DNA of 64,000 nucleotides from Amoebophrya sp. A120 (taxonomy: Eukaryota; Sar; Dinophyceae; Syndiniales; Amoebophryaceae): assembly GCA_905178155.1 (NCBI GenBank), contig CAJINV010000010.1, positions 1,994,167-2,058,166 on the forward strand. The letters run 5' to 3'. Of the stretch, positions 12,052 to 24,281 are shown piece by piece. The translations under genes were made by a program, and so were the position numbers. Under the pieces are notes generated by a model. It ran no database searches, was not told the origin of the DNA, and saw only the letters and a list, made by a program, of their open reading frames with translations. Each line of letters starts with the position of its first letter. Position 1 is the first letter of the stretch.

Positions 12052-13589
12052 TCAGCACTTTGCAAATTTTCTTTTTCTTTTACTGGGCCGCCTAGAGCTG
12101 CCACTACATCTACAACTGCAGCCATAGAGGGGCAGCTTGGGAACACATAAAGCTAGCTGTAGTGAGACACTGTCATGTTGTACTTTTCTGTACGATAAAG
12201 CTGCGGCCGAGTTTGCGTTCGTGTTTCCGGTGGCTTTTTCCTTTTCCAGAAACCCCGCGTTCTCAGCACCCCGCTTCGTTCCTGATCCTGCTGCGAATTG
12301 GTTCCCTCCGCCGTCTATCCACTGCAAATATGTCTGGGTCTGGAAACTTGCATTCATGAGGCGTGCATAGTGAACGCTCTCGCTCTGAGTAATCAATGCA
12401 CAGCCAAGCATGAGAAATATTTGCGCGGGAGCTTAGCGCTTCGTTTTCCGCATGACAGAGACAGACTGGGACTGCAGCGTTGTTGCATGACAAGCAAAAA
12501 GGTCTCTTGTTCTTGGACACGCATCCCAGACTGTTCCGTATCAGTCATGCCAGACAAGCATGGCAAACCTTGCATCCTTCCAGACCCAGACATTTTGGCA
12601 ATGCATACCGTCTCCAGCGTCGGAGCGAAACTCCATAGGTGCGTCGTCAGAAAGAAGATCGCTGCTTCGGCGGGAAAGCTATCCTGCGTAAAAACACCGC
12701 ACTCGTAGTACTCGCAGTCATGCATTACAAATCTCCAACCCAAGGCAAAACAGCATGACAAATTCCATTTGTCATGCTGAGCCAATGTGTAATGCGATTA
12801 CTACTAGTACGATACTTTTGCAATGCATAAAAGCGCCGAGGCCTCCTGCTCCGCCGGCATCGCAGCATCAGGACTGAACGGAGAACTGCCCCCGGGAAGG
12901 TCCTCCGGCGTCAGAGAAGAAGATGGTACAGCCCCACCATCTGTGGGTGTGCCACCTGCCAGAGCTTCTTGTGCTCTGGCGTGTTTGTTTTTCGAGCCAC
13001 GCAGGTTTCCGAACCGGCGCGGTGTAGCAGTCCCTGCGGAAGAAAGGGCCTGTTGCCCACCACTTCGTCCCCCTCCACCTCCCAACCAGCTGGGTAGAAG
13101 GTGCTGGTACTGAAGCCAGGAAAAAGCTGTAGCCGGGGCGGAGCTGCTTGGCTGCTCAGCTCCTGCGAGATGAGCTGCGTTGTGGTCATTTTTGTGTTCC
13201 GCAGCAAAGGAGCGCTCCTTCGACGCTTCGTCAGCACCGGGATTGGGCGGATCGAGAGTGGTCAACACGGAGTTTTTCGCTTTGTCAACTTCTTGTTCCT
13301 GCTCCCCTGGTAGAAGTGTTGCACCAGCAGGAGGAAGAGGACCATCGCCAGGTGGAACACCGCCTGAACTCCTTTTTGTTGAGGTAATCAAAGAAGTAGA
13401 TGCTTCGGTAGTACTTCCCGTGACCAGTGCGCCGGGCTGGATCGCTTCCGCTATTTGGGTTATTCCCGCAATGCTGAGAAAGAGAAGGAGAAGTCCCACC
13501 ACGCCGACCACTGCCAGTACCGGCCGGCTGGTGCTACCGATCGTCGTGCTCCGACTTCCGTGGGTGAAAAATGTTGACAGCCACATCAT
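12052..13589 (-). CDS. Hypothetical single-pass membrane protein, 361 aa
   Basis: Not recognised. The first ATG of the open frame gives MMWLSTFF followed by a strongly hydrophobic segment, VLAVVGVVGLLLLFLSIAGI (about residues 23-45), with a long Ser/Pro/Gly/Ala-rich region after it, so a signal-anchored or type I membrane protein is likely. Two introners (12680-12829 and 12316-12607) are removed in frame. The spliced length is 362 codons including the stop. The tail is basic (RRPSKRKRKF). The open frame extends upstream of this ATG without another ATG, so an upstream exon cannot be excluded. Confidence 0.55.
12316..12607. mobile_element. Introner, family A
   Basis: Flanks CCGTC/CCGTC. In the 361-aa membrane protein gene. 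Confidence 0.9.
12680..12829. mobile_element. Introner, family B
   Basis: Flanks AAAGC/AAAGC. In the 361-aa membrane protein gene. Confidence 0.9.
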
Positions 13590-15284
13590 AGCTGCTGTGC
13601 CGGGTTGCTTGTTGGCGGGGTCTTGCCGCAACTTGTTCGTGGTGGTCCACAATTTGTTTGTTTCGAAAATGTCGTTCTTGCGTACGATTCTGTTGTACGA
13701 GGAGCCGTACTATTTTTTTCTTGTCGACGCGGTTCCCCGTAGTTGTGATGAAGTCTTTCCTCTCGGTGTTCGTATGTAAATATCGTACTTATGTTTGTAG
13801 AGGTGGTCCTCGTCTCCAGATGTATGAAAAACAGCGGGAGAGCTGCAGCCGGCGTCGTGTGCAACTCCAGCTCGGCTCTCCCCGTGGTTCCCTCTTTGAT
13901 TTTCGCCGTTGGCAAAGTATACGAAGTAAAAATAAATCGCTTGCAGTTTTAGTGGAAGGGATACCTCCACAACTTCGGTGATAGAGTGCAGTTCGTTCTG
14001 AAATAAGATGAAAAAAAGAAGGAAAACAAATCCACCTCGGCAACGTGCTTTCTTATCGTTGATATAATAATTTACTGAAAGTTTAGGACCTACTGCGTGC
14101 CGGGGGGCCTCGTTAGATCTACTTGTATTAGGTTGATTAACAGTCAAAAGCAAAACTAGAAATGCTCAAATGCGAAAGGAAAATTATACTAGGGGTCGCT
14201 TAAATCATAAGTTGCGGGGAGCAACAATGACAATGTTGCCGTCTACACAAAATGCAGACAGAAAGAGAGAGTTCTTCTTCTTGTGTTGATGTACGTAATA
14301 AATTACTTAAAAACTTGGCGTGACAGGAGCAGAAAGACAGAGAAATATTGCGAATGCAATGTCTCAGCCACAACTTCTACGGGGGATGCAGCAGTTCAAA
14401 ATGTCACTGTGAGTGCGAGATTGAAAGGAAAAAAAAGTTCATCATCTGACAGCAGAACCTGTAGGGTGATTTATTTGATCGCCACGAACGAAACAACTGC
14501 ACTCGGTTCTCTACATCTTTGAACGAATCAACAGTGTTTGACAAAGTGTAGTTGCAACGACCGACCAGAACGAAGAGCGTACAGGTCGTACGGGTGAAAG
14601 ACTGATGTCCAGCATCACGATGTATTATTGCACCGATTTTGTTTCCAGTGCTCCTTGCATGACACGCAAGCCGCACTTTTTCATTTCACTCTTCGCACCA
14701 CCGAGCCTGCTGGCCAGAAAATTGGACGAAAAGAAAAACGAGAAGCAAGAATTGGCTACCGATATCACGTGATGCACCGCAGGACGAGGTCGGGTTGAGA
14801 AGTAGAGCCAAACTTAGTCGTACTGCCAACTTAAATTTTCTTTTTCTATGGACGGAAAACGAAAATACAACTCGCTAATACCGAAAAATATGAGTTGTGG
14901 ATACACGAACAGCAACGAGCACTACAATACCGACGCAAATGATAGAGAGCACGAAGACGACCGAAAAAATTAAGCGGAACTACGACGAAGACCGATAGGC
15001 ATTCCTGAGCTATTCTGTCGTCGTGGTCGTCTGCAGCTTACGTGGCGGGCCAGCGCGCTGAACAGCATTTCTTTGTGAAGATTTGTTCACACATCACTAC
15101 TTGCAGTGAGCGAGAGTGGAGTGAGGTGGTTACTTATTTCATTCATGTTTTAACAGCTCCTGCTCAAAACAGCCAAGGACTCGAGTGGTATTTCAATTTC
15201 TTTGCTGGTGGTGCCGGGAGGTAGCAATGACAAAATCATATTCATACATTTAGCACATAAAATTTGACTTTTCATCGCTCCCTT
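13590..15284. other. Intergenic, no gene recognised
   Basis: Short ORFs on both strands with no coding character that I trust. No introner ends are present. Confidence 0.5.
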
Positions 15285-17017
15285 CTACTTGCCACCCTGC
15301 ACTTGTTTTCGTTCCCTCGCGGCGCCAGCCCCGCTGCCGCCTTGACCTTCCCGCACGGCTTTCACGTCTTGCTCGTCCATTTGCGGCATGTATCAAGTGC
15401 AAATATGTCTGGGTCTGGAAACCGAAAGTTGTAATGCCAAATGTGAAGAATGATAGACGCACTGCAATGCGCAGCTATGCATGACAAAGTTCTTGGCTGC
15501 CATGTCTTACGTATTCCGCATGGCAAACTGCGTTTCTGCATGACAGGTAAGAGCGCCTTTTCGTGCCTACGCAACACAGATTCTCGAGTCATGCCAGACA
15601 GGCATGACAAACTTGCATTCTTTCAGACCCAGACATTTTTGCAATTAATAGCATGAGTTTGGGCATCAGGTAGACAAACCCGAACATGAAAGCCATCATG
15701 AGCACCATGGGCGATTTATGCATTGCAAAAGTATCGCACTCGTATAAATTGCATTACAAATTTCCTCAGCATGAGATGAAATGAAATTTGGAATGCGGAT
15801 TTAGCTTCAGCAAAAAATTTGCAATGCATGATTGCAATTACTACGAGTACGATACTTTTGCACAGGATACGATTTGAAAAGCGACAAGATATTGAAGTCC
15901 TCCCGTTCCTCAAAATACATCTTCACGTTGGAGGGCGCGAGCTCGAGGGGGTACCTGAAGCCGGGACGTATCATTAAGAGTTGCCAACTATAATGCGTAC
16001 AACAGGCACGAGCTTTCATGCTTACTTCGGTGGTGCGCTGTGCAATGTCACCACTCATTTTTAAGTTGCTTTTCGAGTCATCAAACAAAACAGAGCTTTT
16101 CGAGTCATCAAACAAAACATTTCAATACTTCAATTTCTTCCCTTTCCCATACAGCGCATCCGACAGGTAGGGTGTGATTTTCGGCATACTATCCGACTCC
16201 GCGTCCGATACGTGTCCCACGTCGATCAAAACGGGGTCGAACCACAAAATTGGGTGGACAATGTCAAGACTGTAATTCGGCTCTCCGGTCAACACGTCCG
16301 TGATTTCGAATTCACCCTTGGCTGTCGGGTGCACTATCCGCGTGTCCACATTGTTTGAGAGAATCAGCTTGGTGCTGGACAGGGCCTGGTGAGCGGTTTT
16401 TTGCTTTTTCATGCAGAAATTTTGACATGATGATAAACGTCATTGCTTGTGATGCTGTGATGCCGCGTCATTGCTTGTCATGCTGTGATGATGTGGACAG
16501 AGTTTCACAAGAAGGCGCAGGCTTCGTAGCGCCTTGTGCTTTCACGCTCATTCTCTCTCAAGAAGCAAGATCTCTGTACAACCTCAACCACCTGTAGCTG
16601 CAGCAGCAAATAAGTAAAAAATACGTCCTTCGTGAGTCGGAAATGCGGGGGTATTTTGATCACGCCCTGAATACTGGTGGTCGCTGGTTCCGGTGGTAGA
16701 GAAGCCGAGGAGGCGAAGCAGTCGAGACCGAGGTAAGAGGTGCTTACTGTCGCTGCGACAACGGCTCTCGTGAAGGCACGCGTTACTCCTGTCGTTAAAG
16801 ACGTGGAGGTGCGGGGGGACTTATGTTGTCCGGACATTGCCCGGAAATTGTTTGTATTCCTCCTCCGCGGCGGCACACTCCGTCCGGTCCTCTTGCTCGT
16901 CCTACTAATTGTTCCGGTCATCTTCGAGGACGAACTATCTTCTGGTGAGAAGCTGCAGCTGGAGCTGCTGCTCTCTGTCGCCAAGACAATGCTGGTGTCG
17001 CGCATCGAAAATGCCAT
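15285..17017 (-). CDS. EMC7: ER membrane complex subunit 7 (EMC7), 309 aa
   Basis: EMC7 is a subunit of the ER membrane insertase. Exons: 16592-17017, 16129-16385, 15870-15954, 15651-15716 and 15285-15390, giving 310 codons with the stop. Family features in order: a beta-sandwich carbohydrate-binding-like domain (GEFEITDVLTGEPNYSLDIV, PILWFDPVLIDVGH), then YPLELAPSNVKMYFEERE, then the transmembr. segment SPMVLMMAFMFGFVYLMPKL followed by an acidic tail MDEQDVKAVRE; compare NPMVMMMVLPLLIFVLLPK in the human protein. Introns 16386-16591 and 15955-16128 are GT-AG. The other two are introners whose removal yields LFKSPMVLMM and PKLMPQMDE. The N-terminal about 100 residues are Ser/Arg-rich and do not look like a clean signal peptide, so the true start may be internal or in another exon. 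Confidence 0.87.
15391..15650. mobile_element. Introner, family A
   Basis: Flanks GCATG/GCATG. EMC7; removal gives PKLMPQMDE. Confidence 0.93.
15717..15869. mobile_element. Introner, family B
   Basis: Flanks CGATT/CGATT. EMC7; removal gives LFKSPMVLMM. Confidence 0.93.
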
Positions 17018-18467
17018 TTTCTTTCGAATAGTTTGCTGGTCGTCGATCGGGTCAAATATATACTCTAGAAGTTAAGCAGCATGGATGTGCTTTTTTGTAC
17101 TGAATTCAAATACTTTTTCTACTTTTACTCGATCTTAGTCACCTACGAAGATTTCTCGTGTGTTTTACCTAAAAATTAAATTTAGAATTATGAAAAGTTT
17201 ATTTTTGTCGCTAATAACTGGGCTTGTGATCATCCATGTCGCTGCAGGTCGAGAGTAAATTATGGCACATCCTCTTCTGAATCTGAGGCAATGTCTGGTA
17301 TTTTGAAAAAATAAAAAACATCATCATCAACATCATCTAGTAGTCGGTTTCAGCAGTGCTTGTACGAATTCCAGCGCGCCGCAGATTCATCTTGGCACAA
17401 ACCACCTAATAAATAATGATCTGCTTCATCATTAAGAAGCTTGCTGTCGTGAGTGTGATCTTCTGGCGTCCTTTGACTACATCTTCGGTTGGGAGCGGAA
17501 AAAAAAAGTTGGTATGCGTAAGTGCTGTTCTTGAGCTTCGTCACTTGGAGGTCGACCGCTGTCGATAGAGACGACAGGGATAAGCCACCCCCGATGCATG
17601 GAAGCAAAAACTCACCTCCAGAAAAATAGCTACAACAGGTGGAGCCAAAACGAAGATTAGAACAATATCGACTTTGACGCCACTGACCCAAAATGCGCCG
17701 GTCGGCGTGAAGACTTCACTTTTCGGCGAATTTCTTTTCCAAAAAAAAAGCGTATTTGGTTCGAGTCTTTTGCTTCACACAGGTTCTACTTCGAGAAGTT
17801 GCGGAGAGAAATTTTGTTTTTGTCCATTTTACTACCATAATTAGACCTGTCGTTTGACAGGTCGTGCATTCGACACGCAGTTGTTCAAGTTCGTTAGTTA
17901 CTACATACATGTACGCGCAAAAAAATCTGGCTCTGGTCGTACCTGGAGCGTAGGCAGAGTTCTTTGTAAAGGCTGTTCGTGGTCCTAGGTAAAATTCACG
18001 ACGTTAGCGCACCAATGGCGACGCGGTGCTAGTGAAGAACATCGATAAATTCAACCCTAAATGAACAGCCAAATGAGTTCTTTCTGTAAGGATGATGACG
18101 AGCTTTTTTTTCGGTCTCTTATAAGCATCTGACACTCCCAACAACTGACACAATGGAGGTTCAACGTATTGATGTATCCTCCTTCCTAGCTTATGTGAGA
18201 AGTCGACTGCAACTTCTATTAACAAGCCAGAGTTCAACTTCAACGACTATCTATATAAAAGCTGCTGCACACTAAACCTAAAGAGAGATCGGCTGAAAAA
18301 GTTCAAATCGCTGGAAAGCTCAGAAAGTACGACTTGCGATTGTCAAGCGGACAACGAGGGCAGCGACGAGAGACAGTGTAGGATAGTAAATTGCAAGTAG
18401 AAGTACTTTACAACGATGGATTACCGATCACAGGTTCAGAAGTGAAAAACAAAAATCTTCATCTACT
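17018..18467. other. Intergenic, no gene recognised
   Basis: Short ORFs only; a minus ORF at 17350-17691 has no recognisable family or neighbouring splice signals. No introners are present. Confidence 0.5.
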
Positions 18468-21400
18468 TCACCCCGATTTCCTCTTTTTCGCGGCCGGTCC
18501 GCCACTGAAAAACTCCGTGACTTTCATTTGTCGCTTGTTTCCCGCCCCGGTACCCGAGGAACCACCTCCAGCACCCTTCTATCAAAATGGAAAATCCCCC
18601 CTCCCCATATTGAAAGCCTATGTTTCCGAAAATTTGCGCTGCTGATTTGAGGCCACAAATCAGATGTGTCTTGCAAGACGACAAGGGCAGAAGCTTCCGC
18701 CTTATTAGGGGAGCGATTTGTCATGCTGGCGGGCTTAAAGGGGAGCCGTTTGCCATGCTGAACAACTAGACCCGTACGCCCCTACCTAGCCTGGGGATCT
18801 GGCGGCAATGCCTTCCTGCAATACAGAGTTGATTTGTGTACACAAATCCAGCATCAGAAATTTCGTTTTGATATGGGGAGGTGGGATTTTTCCTTGCAAT
18901 ACCTTCCCCGCCGGTATTTCGAACTCCGCCACTCCGGGCGTGCCCGCGATCCTCTTCGGACTGGCAGCCTTCTTCCCGACCTTGATTTCGTCGGATGAGA
19001 TTTTGAACGCGTTCAGATTCGCTTTCGACGCTTTTCCGTGGTCCACGATGGGGTAGGGGTAGTCCTTTCCCAGGACGCAGTTGGCCTGTTTCTGCACCTC
19101 CGCGTTCATGAGCCAGGGCTTGTAGATGAATTTGCTGTATCAAGTGCAAAAGTGTCTGGGTCTGGAAAGAATGGAACTTGTCATGCAGATTTTACATGAC
19201 CCGTGACGTCTGTGATGTATTCCCTAGCATCTTCACAGACTTTCTGACGACGTCTTGATGCCTATTCCGCATGGCAAATGGCCTCCCCGCGTAGCACAAA
19301 CTCACTGGACTCCTCTTGCTGGTCATGCAATACAGATTTTTTTCGAATCCAACGTTAGCATCACAAGTTCCAACTTTCCAGACCCAGACATTTTTGCATT
19401 CCATATACTGGGCACGTTCTTCAGTTCCGGGACAAACCGCTTCACGAACTCGCCCGTCTGCTCCATGTGCAATGCAAAAGCATCGTACTAGTATGAATTG
19501 CAATTGCATTACAAATTAGCCCAGCATTACAAATCCAATTTGTAACGCTGATTTACTTTGAGAAAGAGATTTGTAATGTATCAACGCAATTACTACGGCT
19601 ACGATACTTTTGCAGTGCATACTCCACGTTCAGCGACGACTTGTCGTCCGGGGTCGGGGAATACACCCGGAAGAACGGCATGGAAAAGGGCGCCACCCCG
19701 GCGAGCCAGAGCCAGTATCCTGAGTAAAAACGTTACCCACACCAGAGTCAGGATGGGGATTTTGCAACACAAACCTAGGGGCTTTGTGAGTCACGCATGA
19801 CAAGTTGCACTCTGCAGTGTAGTGCAGGTTAGCAAGTGGGAGTGCAGCCGCGTCACAGATTCATCTGCTCATCCTGTTCATAGCATCACAAATTCCAAAA
19901 CACGATTGGAAATGGCTCTCATGCGGATGCGCATTACAAGTCTTCCTGTCTTTGCAAATCTGCATTACAACTCTGGTGTGGGTACGTTTTTACTCAGGAT
20001 AGCCAGTTCCCGTTGTTCAGCGACCAGTCGGCGTCCAGTATCAAATGCAAAAATGTCTGGGTCTGGAAGGTTTGAACTTGTGATGCTAACTTTGGACTCT
20101 AAAACAATCTGTATTGCATGACCAGCAAGAGGAGTCTAGTTTGTGCTACGCGGGAAGGGCATTTGTCATGTGGAGTAGGCACCAGGAAGGCCTCTAAAAA
20201 TCTGTGATGCTAAGTCGTGCATTACAGACACCCTGGGACTGGGTCATGCAAAACATGCATGGCAAGTCTCAGAATCTTCTAGACCCAGACACTTTTGCAT
20301 TTAATATCCAGGAGCAACTTGTCAAAGTGGTCCCGCCCGTAGGTCCAGTGCTGGTACAGGTCCCCGCGGGTGAGAAAGCAGCTGACCGCGTGCCGCCCCA
20401 AGTGGTGCATCCACCCGGTCTCCTTCAGCTGCCGCATCAGGGCGTCGATGTAGGGGTAGCCGGTTTTTCCCTCCTTCCACGCGGTCAAAAACTTGTCGTT
20501 CTTGGGCGTCTGCCACGCGATGGGTTTGCACATCGCGTTGTTGTCGGGCTTGTCCCAGTTTGGCACCACGTACCCCAGCACATAGAACATCTCTCGGAAC
20601 AGCAGTTGCCCGTGCAACGACATAGGGGGAATGGCGTGCTTCCCGCCGGGCGCCTTGTCGTAGCACTTTTGGGTCTCGTGCCACAAATGCTTCACGCTGA
20701 TGCAGCCGAACTTCAGATACGGAGACAGCCCGGTGGTCGAGGGTTCCGTCCAGTTACTTTCCTTCTCGCTTAATTTCATCTGGCTTGCGCTTTTCTGGTT
20801 GGTGGAGGAGGTTCTTGGTTTCTCAAACTGACACACGTAGCTGGTTTGACTGGAAACCCGCGCCTGCAACCGCTTCAGCGCCTCCTGTATGCATTGCAAA
20901 AGTATCGTACTAGTATAAATTGCATTACAAATTGGCGTAGCATTACAAATTGAATTTGTAATGCGGATTTGCCTTAAGTGAAAGGTTTGTAATGCATAAA
21001 CGCAATTAGTACGAGTACGAGACTTTTGCACAGGATATCCTGCTCCCCCCCGGGGAACTGCTTTCGCGACATGCCCTTGTTAGAAAACTCAATCTCCTCC
21101 TTGCTGTACCCGACATCGGAGAGTTGCGGCACCCCGAAGTTGCCCGCGGTCACGCTGCTCGGCAGGGGCGGGATCTTTGTTGGCGCCGGTTTCCACATCG
21201 GAATGTTGATCTTTTTCGCGGATTCCGGCGTTTTGGTGAACTTTTTCACCATCTTCGTGATCCCGTTCATGTCCGTCGGTGGTTTCTGCTTCTTATCCGT
21301 CTTGAAGGCCTTCATATCAACTGTAAAAATGTCTGGGTCTGGAAGAATTCATGTTTGTCATGCTTGTCTGGCATGACTCTTAAATCTGTCATGCATGTTA

Positions 21401-22934
21401 CCCAAGAGCTGCGTTTTTCTGTGATGCAGAAGCGCAGTTTGTCATGCAGAATAGGCAACACCTAGGAGCTCAGAAACTTGTCATGCTGAGCCAGCATTTG
21501 TAGCCTCATAGTGAGACGCTACCCAGCATCACAAGTTCCCAGACCCAGACATTTTTACATTTGATACTTCATCACCTCGGACAAGTCCATCAACGTGTGC
21601 CCGTTCTGGAACACTTCGCAACCCACTATGGCGCTCTCAGCTGTTACATCGTCAGCTGTTACATGAATTTGTCATGCAGAAGTACCCTAAGCCGGCTGAT
21701 GATCGAGCTGCTTCGCATGACAAATTTTGGAAGGGCTAGACAGCATCTAAATCTGCACCACACTTGTAATGCAAAAGGCGCAATCTTCCTCCTTTCACTT
21801 TTGCCAGTCTTGCATTGCAAATTCATGTAACAGTCGAGAATGTAACATTTGAGAACTCCATACCCACATTCTGCTTCTTGCAGATGTCCTGCGCCTTCTG
21901 GTCCCGGATTAGGGCGTACGGCTCGGAGTCAAATTCGAACACTAGCTTTTGGTATGAACTGCAAAAAGTACCGCACTCGTAGTAAAAATCGTAGGCATGC
22001 ATGTACTATTCTGAAGATACATCGTCCGCATTACAAATAGCATTTTGATTTTTCATGCTGAGGAAATTGTTTGTCATGCGATTTATACGACCAGTGCGAT
22101 ACTTTTGCAATGCATACGTCGAGTTTGAAGTTGATTTTGTTCACGTTCGGTGTGAGCTTGCTCGGGCTGTTGCCTTTCGATGGGGAGGATGGGCCAGAAC
22201 CACCACCACCTCCGACCAGCTTGGAGATCACCTCTTCCGGCTTGCCCTTCAGGATCAGTAACCTCGACTTGTGCTTTTTCTGGAGCTGGGCGTCCAAATC
22301 GGTCAGCGATTCGAGGAGAAATATCAAAAGGATAAATCCCCCCTCCCCATATCGAAAACGAAATTTGTGATGCTGTATTTGAGTACACAAATCGACTTGT
22401 AATGCTAGAAGGCCAAGAGACGCAGCGGTGGCCTCGTTTGCAGGCAATTTGTCATGCTGCTTCCCACTTCCAGCTGCCCCCTGTCATGCTGAAGATGCAA
22501 GCCTTTCCCACGCCAGCCAGCACTACAGTCCGCATCTTTTCCCTTCTAGCATGACAAAGCGGATGTGAGACCACAAAGATTTGAGTATGGGGTGGGGGAT
22601 TTTTCATTTTGATAAGAAACCGAAACCGGTTCACGCCGACCTTGCTCGTCTCGAACCAGGGGTCAAGTATGCACTGCAAAAAAAGTATCGCACTCGTACG
22701 AATTGCCACCGTGCATGACAAATCTACTTTGCGTAGCTGACTCAGCATTACAAATTTCACTTTTCTTTCTGAGAAAATCTGTGATGCAGTCTGTACTAAT
22801 ACGATATATTTGCAATGCATATCAAGAACGAAGAAGCAAACCACGTTGTCCGCCTTACTACACGCGTCCAGGAGGGGGAGGTTGTCCGTCAACCGGAGAC
22901 ACTTCCGGAACCACACGCCGATGGTCTTGCCCAT
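18468..22934 (-). CDS. (6-4) photolyase / cryptochrome family flavoprotein, 620 aa
   Basis: Predicted FAD-binding DNA photolyase or cryptochrome of the (6-4)/animal-CRY branch, closest in motif wording to plant UVR3. Starts MGKTIGVWFRKCLRLTDN; the antenna domain includes DPWFETSKVGVNRFRFLLES; the FAD domain includes LSPYLKFGCIS, LHGQLLFREMFY, GYPYIDALMRQL, WMHHLGRHAVSCFLTRGDL (both His of the (6-4) active site), LLLDADWSLNNGNWLWLAG and ANCVLGKDYPYPIVDH. Eleven introners interrupt it; removing each with one 5-mer gives exactly 621 codons. Odd points: a Gly/Ser insertion (KLVGGGGGSGPSSPSKG) in the antenna domain, and a C-terminal tail QMKVTEFFSGGPAAKKRKSG, which reads as a PCNA-interacting peptide plus a basic nuclear signal. 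Repair activity is favoured over a pure light sensor, but sequence alone cannot settle it. Confidence 0.92.
18580..18901. mobile_element. Introner, family C
   Basis: Family C TIRs contain AAATCCCCCCTCCCCATA. Flanks CCTTC/CCTTC. Last intron of the photolyase; one of two elements where GT-AG is possible. Confidence 0.92.
19138..19405. mobile_element. Introner, family A
   Basis: Flanks TGCTG/TACTG. Photolyase; removal gives NVPSKFIYK. Confidence 0.9.
19466..19621. mobile_element. Introner, family B
   Basis: Starts TGT instead of TAT. Flanks CTCCA/CTCCA. Photolyase. Confidence 0.9.
19716..20001. mobile_element. Introner, family E
   Basis: Family E TIRs contain TATCCTGAGTAAAAACGT. Flanks GCCAG/GCCAG. 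Photolyase; removal gives NGNWLWLAG. Confidence 0.93.
20039..20306. mobile_element. Introner, family A
   Basis: Flanks TCCAG/TCCAG. Photolyase; removal gives LLLDADWS; no GT-AG placement exists. Confidence 0.94.
20888..21037. mobile_element. Introner, family B
   Basis: Flanks TCCTG/TCCTG. Photolyase. Confidence 0.92.
21315..21566. mobile_element. Introner, family A
   Basis: Flanks CTTCA/CTTCA. Photolyase. Confidence 0.92.
21627..21862. mobile_element. Introner, family G
   Basis: Flanks CCCAC/CCCAC. Photolyase. Confidence 0.9.
21953..22116. mobile_element. Introner, family B
   Basis: Flanks TTTGG/CGTCG (no longer matching), yet removing element plus 5 nt gives FKLDELVFEFD in frame. Photolyase. 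Confidence 0.87.
22322..22614. mobile_element. Introner, family C
   Basis: Flanks AGAAA/AGAAA. Photolyase; removal gives NRFRFLLESL. Confidence 0.92.
22668..22821. mobile_element. Introner, family B
   Basis: Flanks TCAAG/TCAAG. Photolyase; removal gives FVLDPWFE. Confidence 0.92.
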
Positions 22935-24227
22935 TTTTGGATGATGACCAATTCGGTCGAATCGTGTTTCTACTTGTGCTGAAAAAAGTGTTCAGAAGTT
23001 GCGATGTCGTGCTTGGGGTAAATGGATTCGCAAACTCAAAAGAGATTGCCGAGCTTTATCAATTCAGATGTTGTCACACTACCAACGTAACTACTGCAGG
23101 AAAAAAACTGCTGCAATTCCTATCATGTATTTTTCAGTTTTCGATATTAAAAACCAAGAGAATGAGAAATATATCTCTACTCACTTCGAGCGCGTCGATT
23201 CGTTTAGAGCAGGGTAGGCTTTGATGGGGTTCGAGGGGCTGTTTATTCTGCACTTTGCAATTGATGGGATTGGGAAGCGGTAGCGAGAAGTTAACACAAA
23301 CCTAAAAAAAAAGCTATGTAGAAGTCAGTCTACTTTCAAGACACCATCTTTCGGTTTCGATTCACTACTTCGCACTCGTTACCTTTTTCCCCGAGGTGCA
23401 TGACCATAAGTGATAGGGGCGGCGAGTAACACCAGTAACTGTAACAGAAAGAAGCTACTTAATTTTTATCGCAACAGTCAAACGCTTTGCCCTCGCAGAT
23501 TCGATCCTGAACTGACGTCGAGGTGATAAATGGAAAGGGGTCGCCGGTACGCTAGATGAGGATGGGAAAAGACAAACTTTAACTTATCACTTTCACGATC
23601 ACATGGGAAGTACAAGTAGTTAGATGAAAATTCAGTCCGAAAAATCTTCCACCTCAAAGTGTTGCTGATGAATGGAGAGCAAATGAAGCTTCACTCAGCT
23701 TCACCGACAGAGCATCTATTTGATTTTTCAAAGGTGCACTTTCCAATTTTTTTTCAACGAAAACAAGGCAGTCTCACTCGATAATATTACCGCGGTGTAA
23801 AAATGTTTTTTTTCTACGAAAGCGTGTGTTTTACGAATTGCAAATGCTGCCGCGGACACACTTCTAAACATAAGTCGGATCCAGTCTCAAGTTTGTGGCA
23901 CTAGGTAGCGATACACACGAAAAAAACCCGCCATATTTCGCCTGCAGGTGGCAGCTGCGGCCTAATGGGAGCTCCTGTTGCTCGACCACCGGATGACACG
24001 ACTGACAGATGATGGTCGTGAGTGATTCTTTTTGATTCCAGAAAAGTTCCAATCAATTTGCTTTCTACAAATTTCAACTGTACATGAGTCCAGGACATTT
24101 CGCGTCTCGCATTTTACAAATCAGCCAGTGTCTCAAAAACTAACATGGTCAGAGTCTAGTAATCTGTCATGGCGTAAAAGTCGCAAACTACAGATGAAAT
24201 AAGCGGAACTTGATAACAGTCCTAGTT

Positions 24228-24281
24228 GCAGTTTTGCTCCTTCTGCTCTACTGTCCGCCTATTTAAAATCGTGCGTCAAAT
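24228..24281. repeat. 54-bp direct repeat, left copy
   Basis: Begins GCAGTTTTGCTCCTTCTGCT and ends GTGCGTCAAAT. Differs from the right copy at about two positions. Confidence 0.9.

Noticed and set aside
12804-13652. Start of the membrane protein at 13652
   Set aside because: The codon there is TTG, not ATG; the first ATG in the open frame is at 13589.
19466-22821. Regularly spaced repeats resembling a CRISPR array
   Set aside because: The repeats are inverted pairs of several families at irregular spacing inside a eukaryotic gene, with no short constant repeat-spacer pattern.
23500-23535. tRNA-like T-arm (GGATCGAATC)
   Set aside because: No matching acceptor stem or anticodon arm at the right distance.
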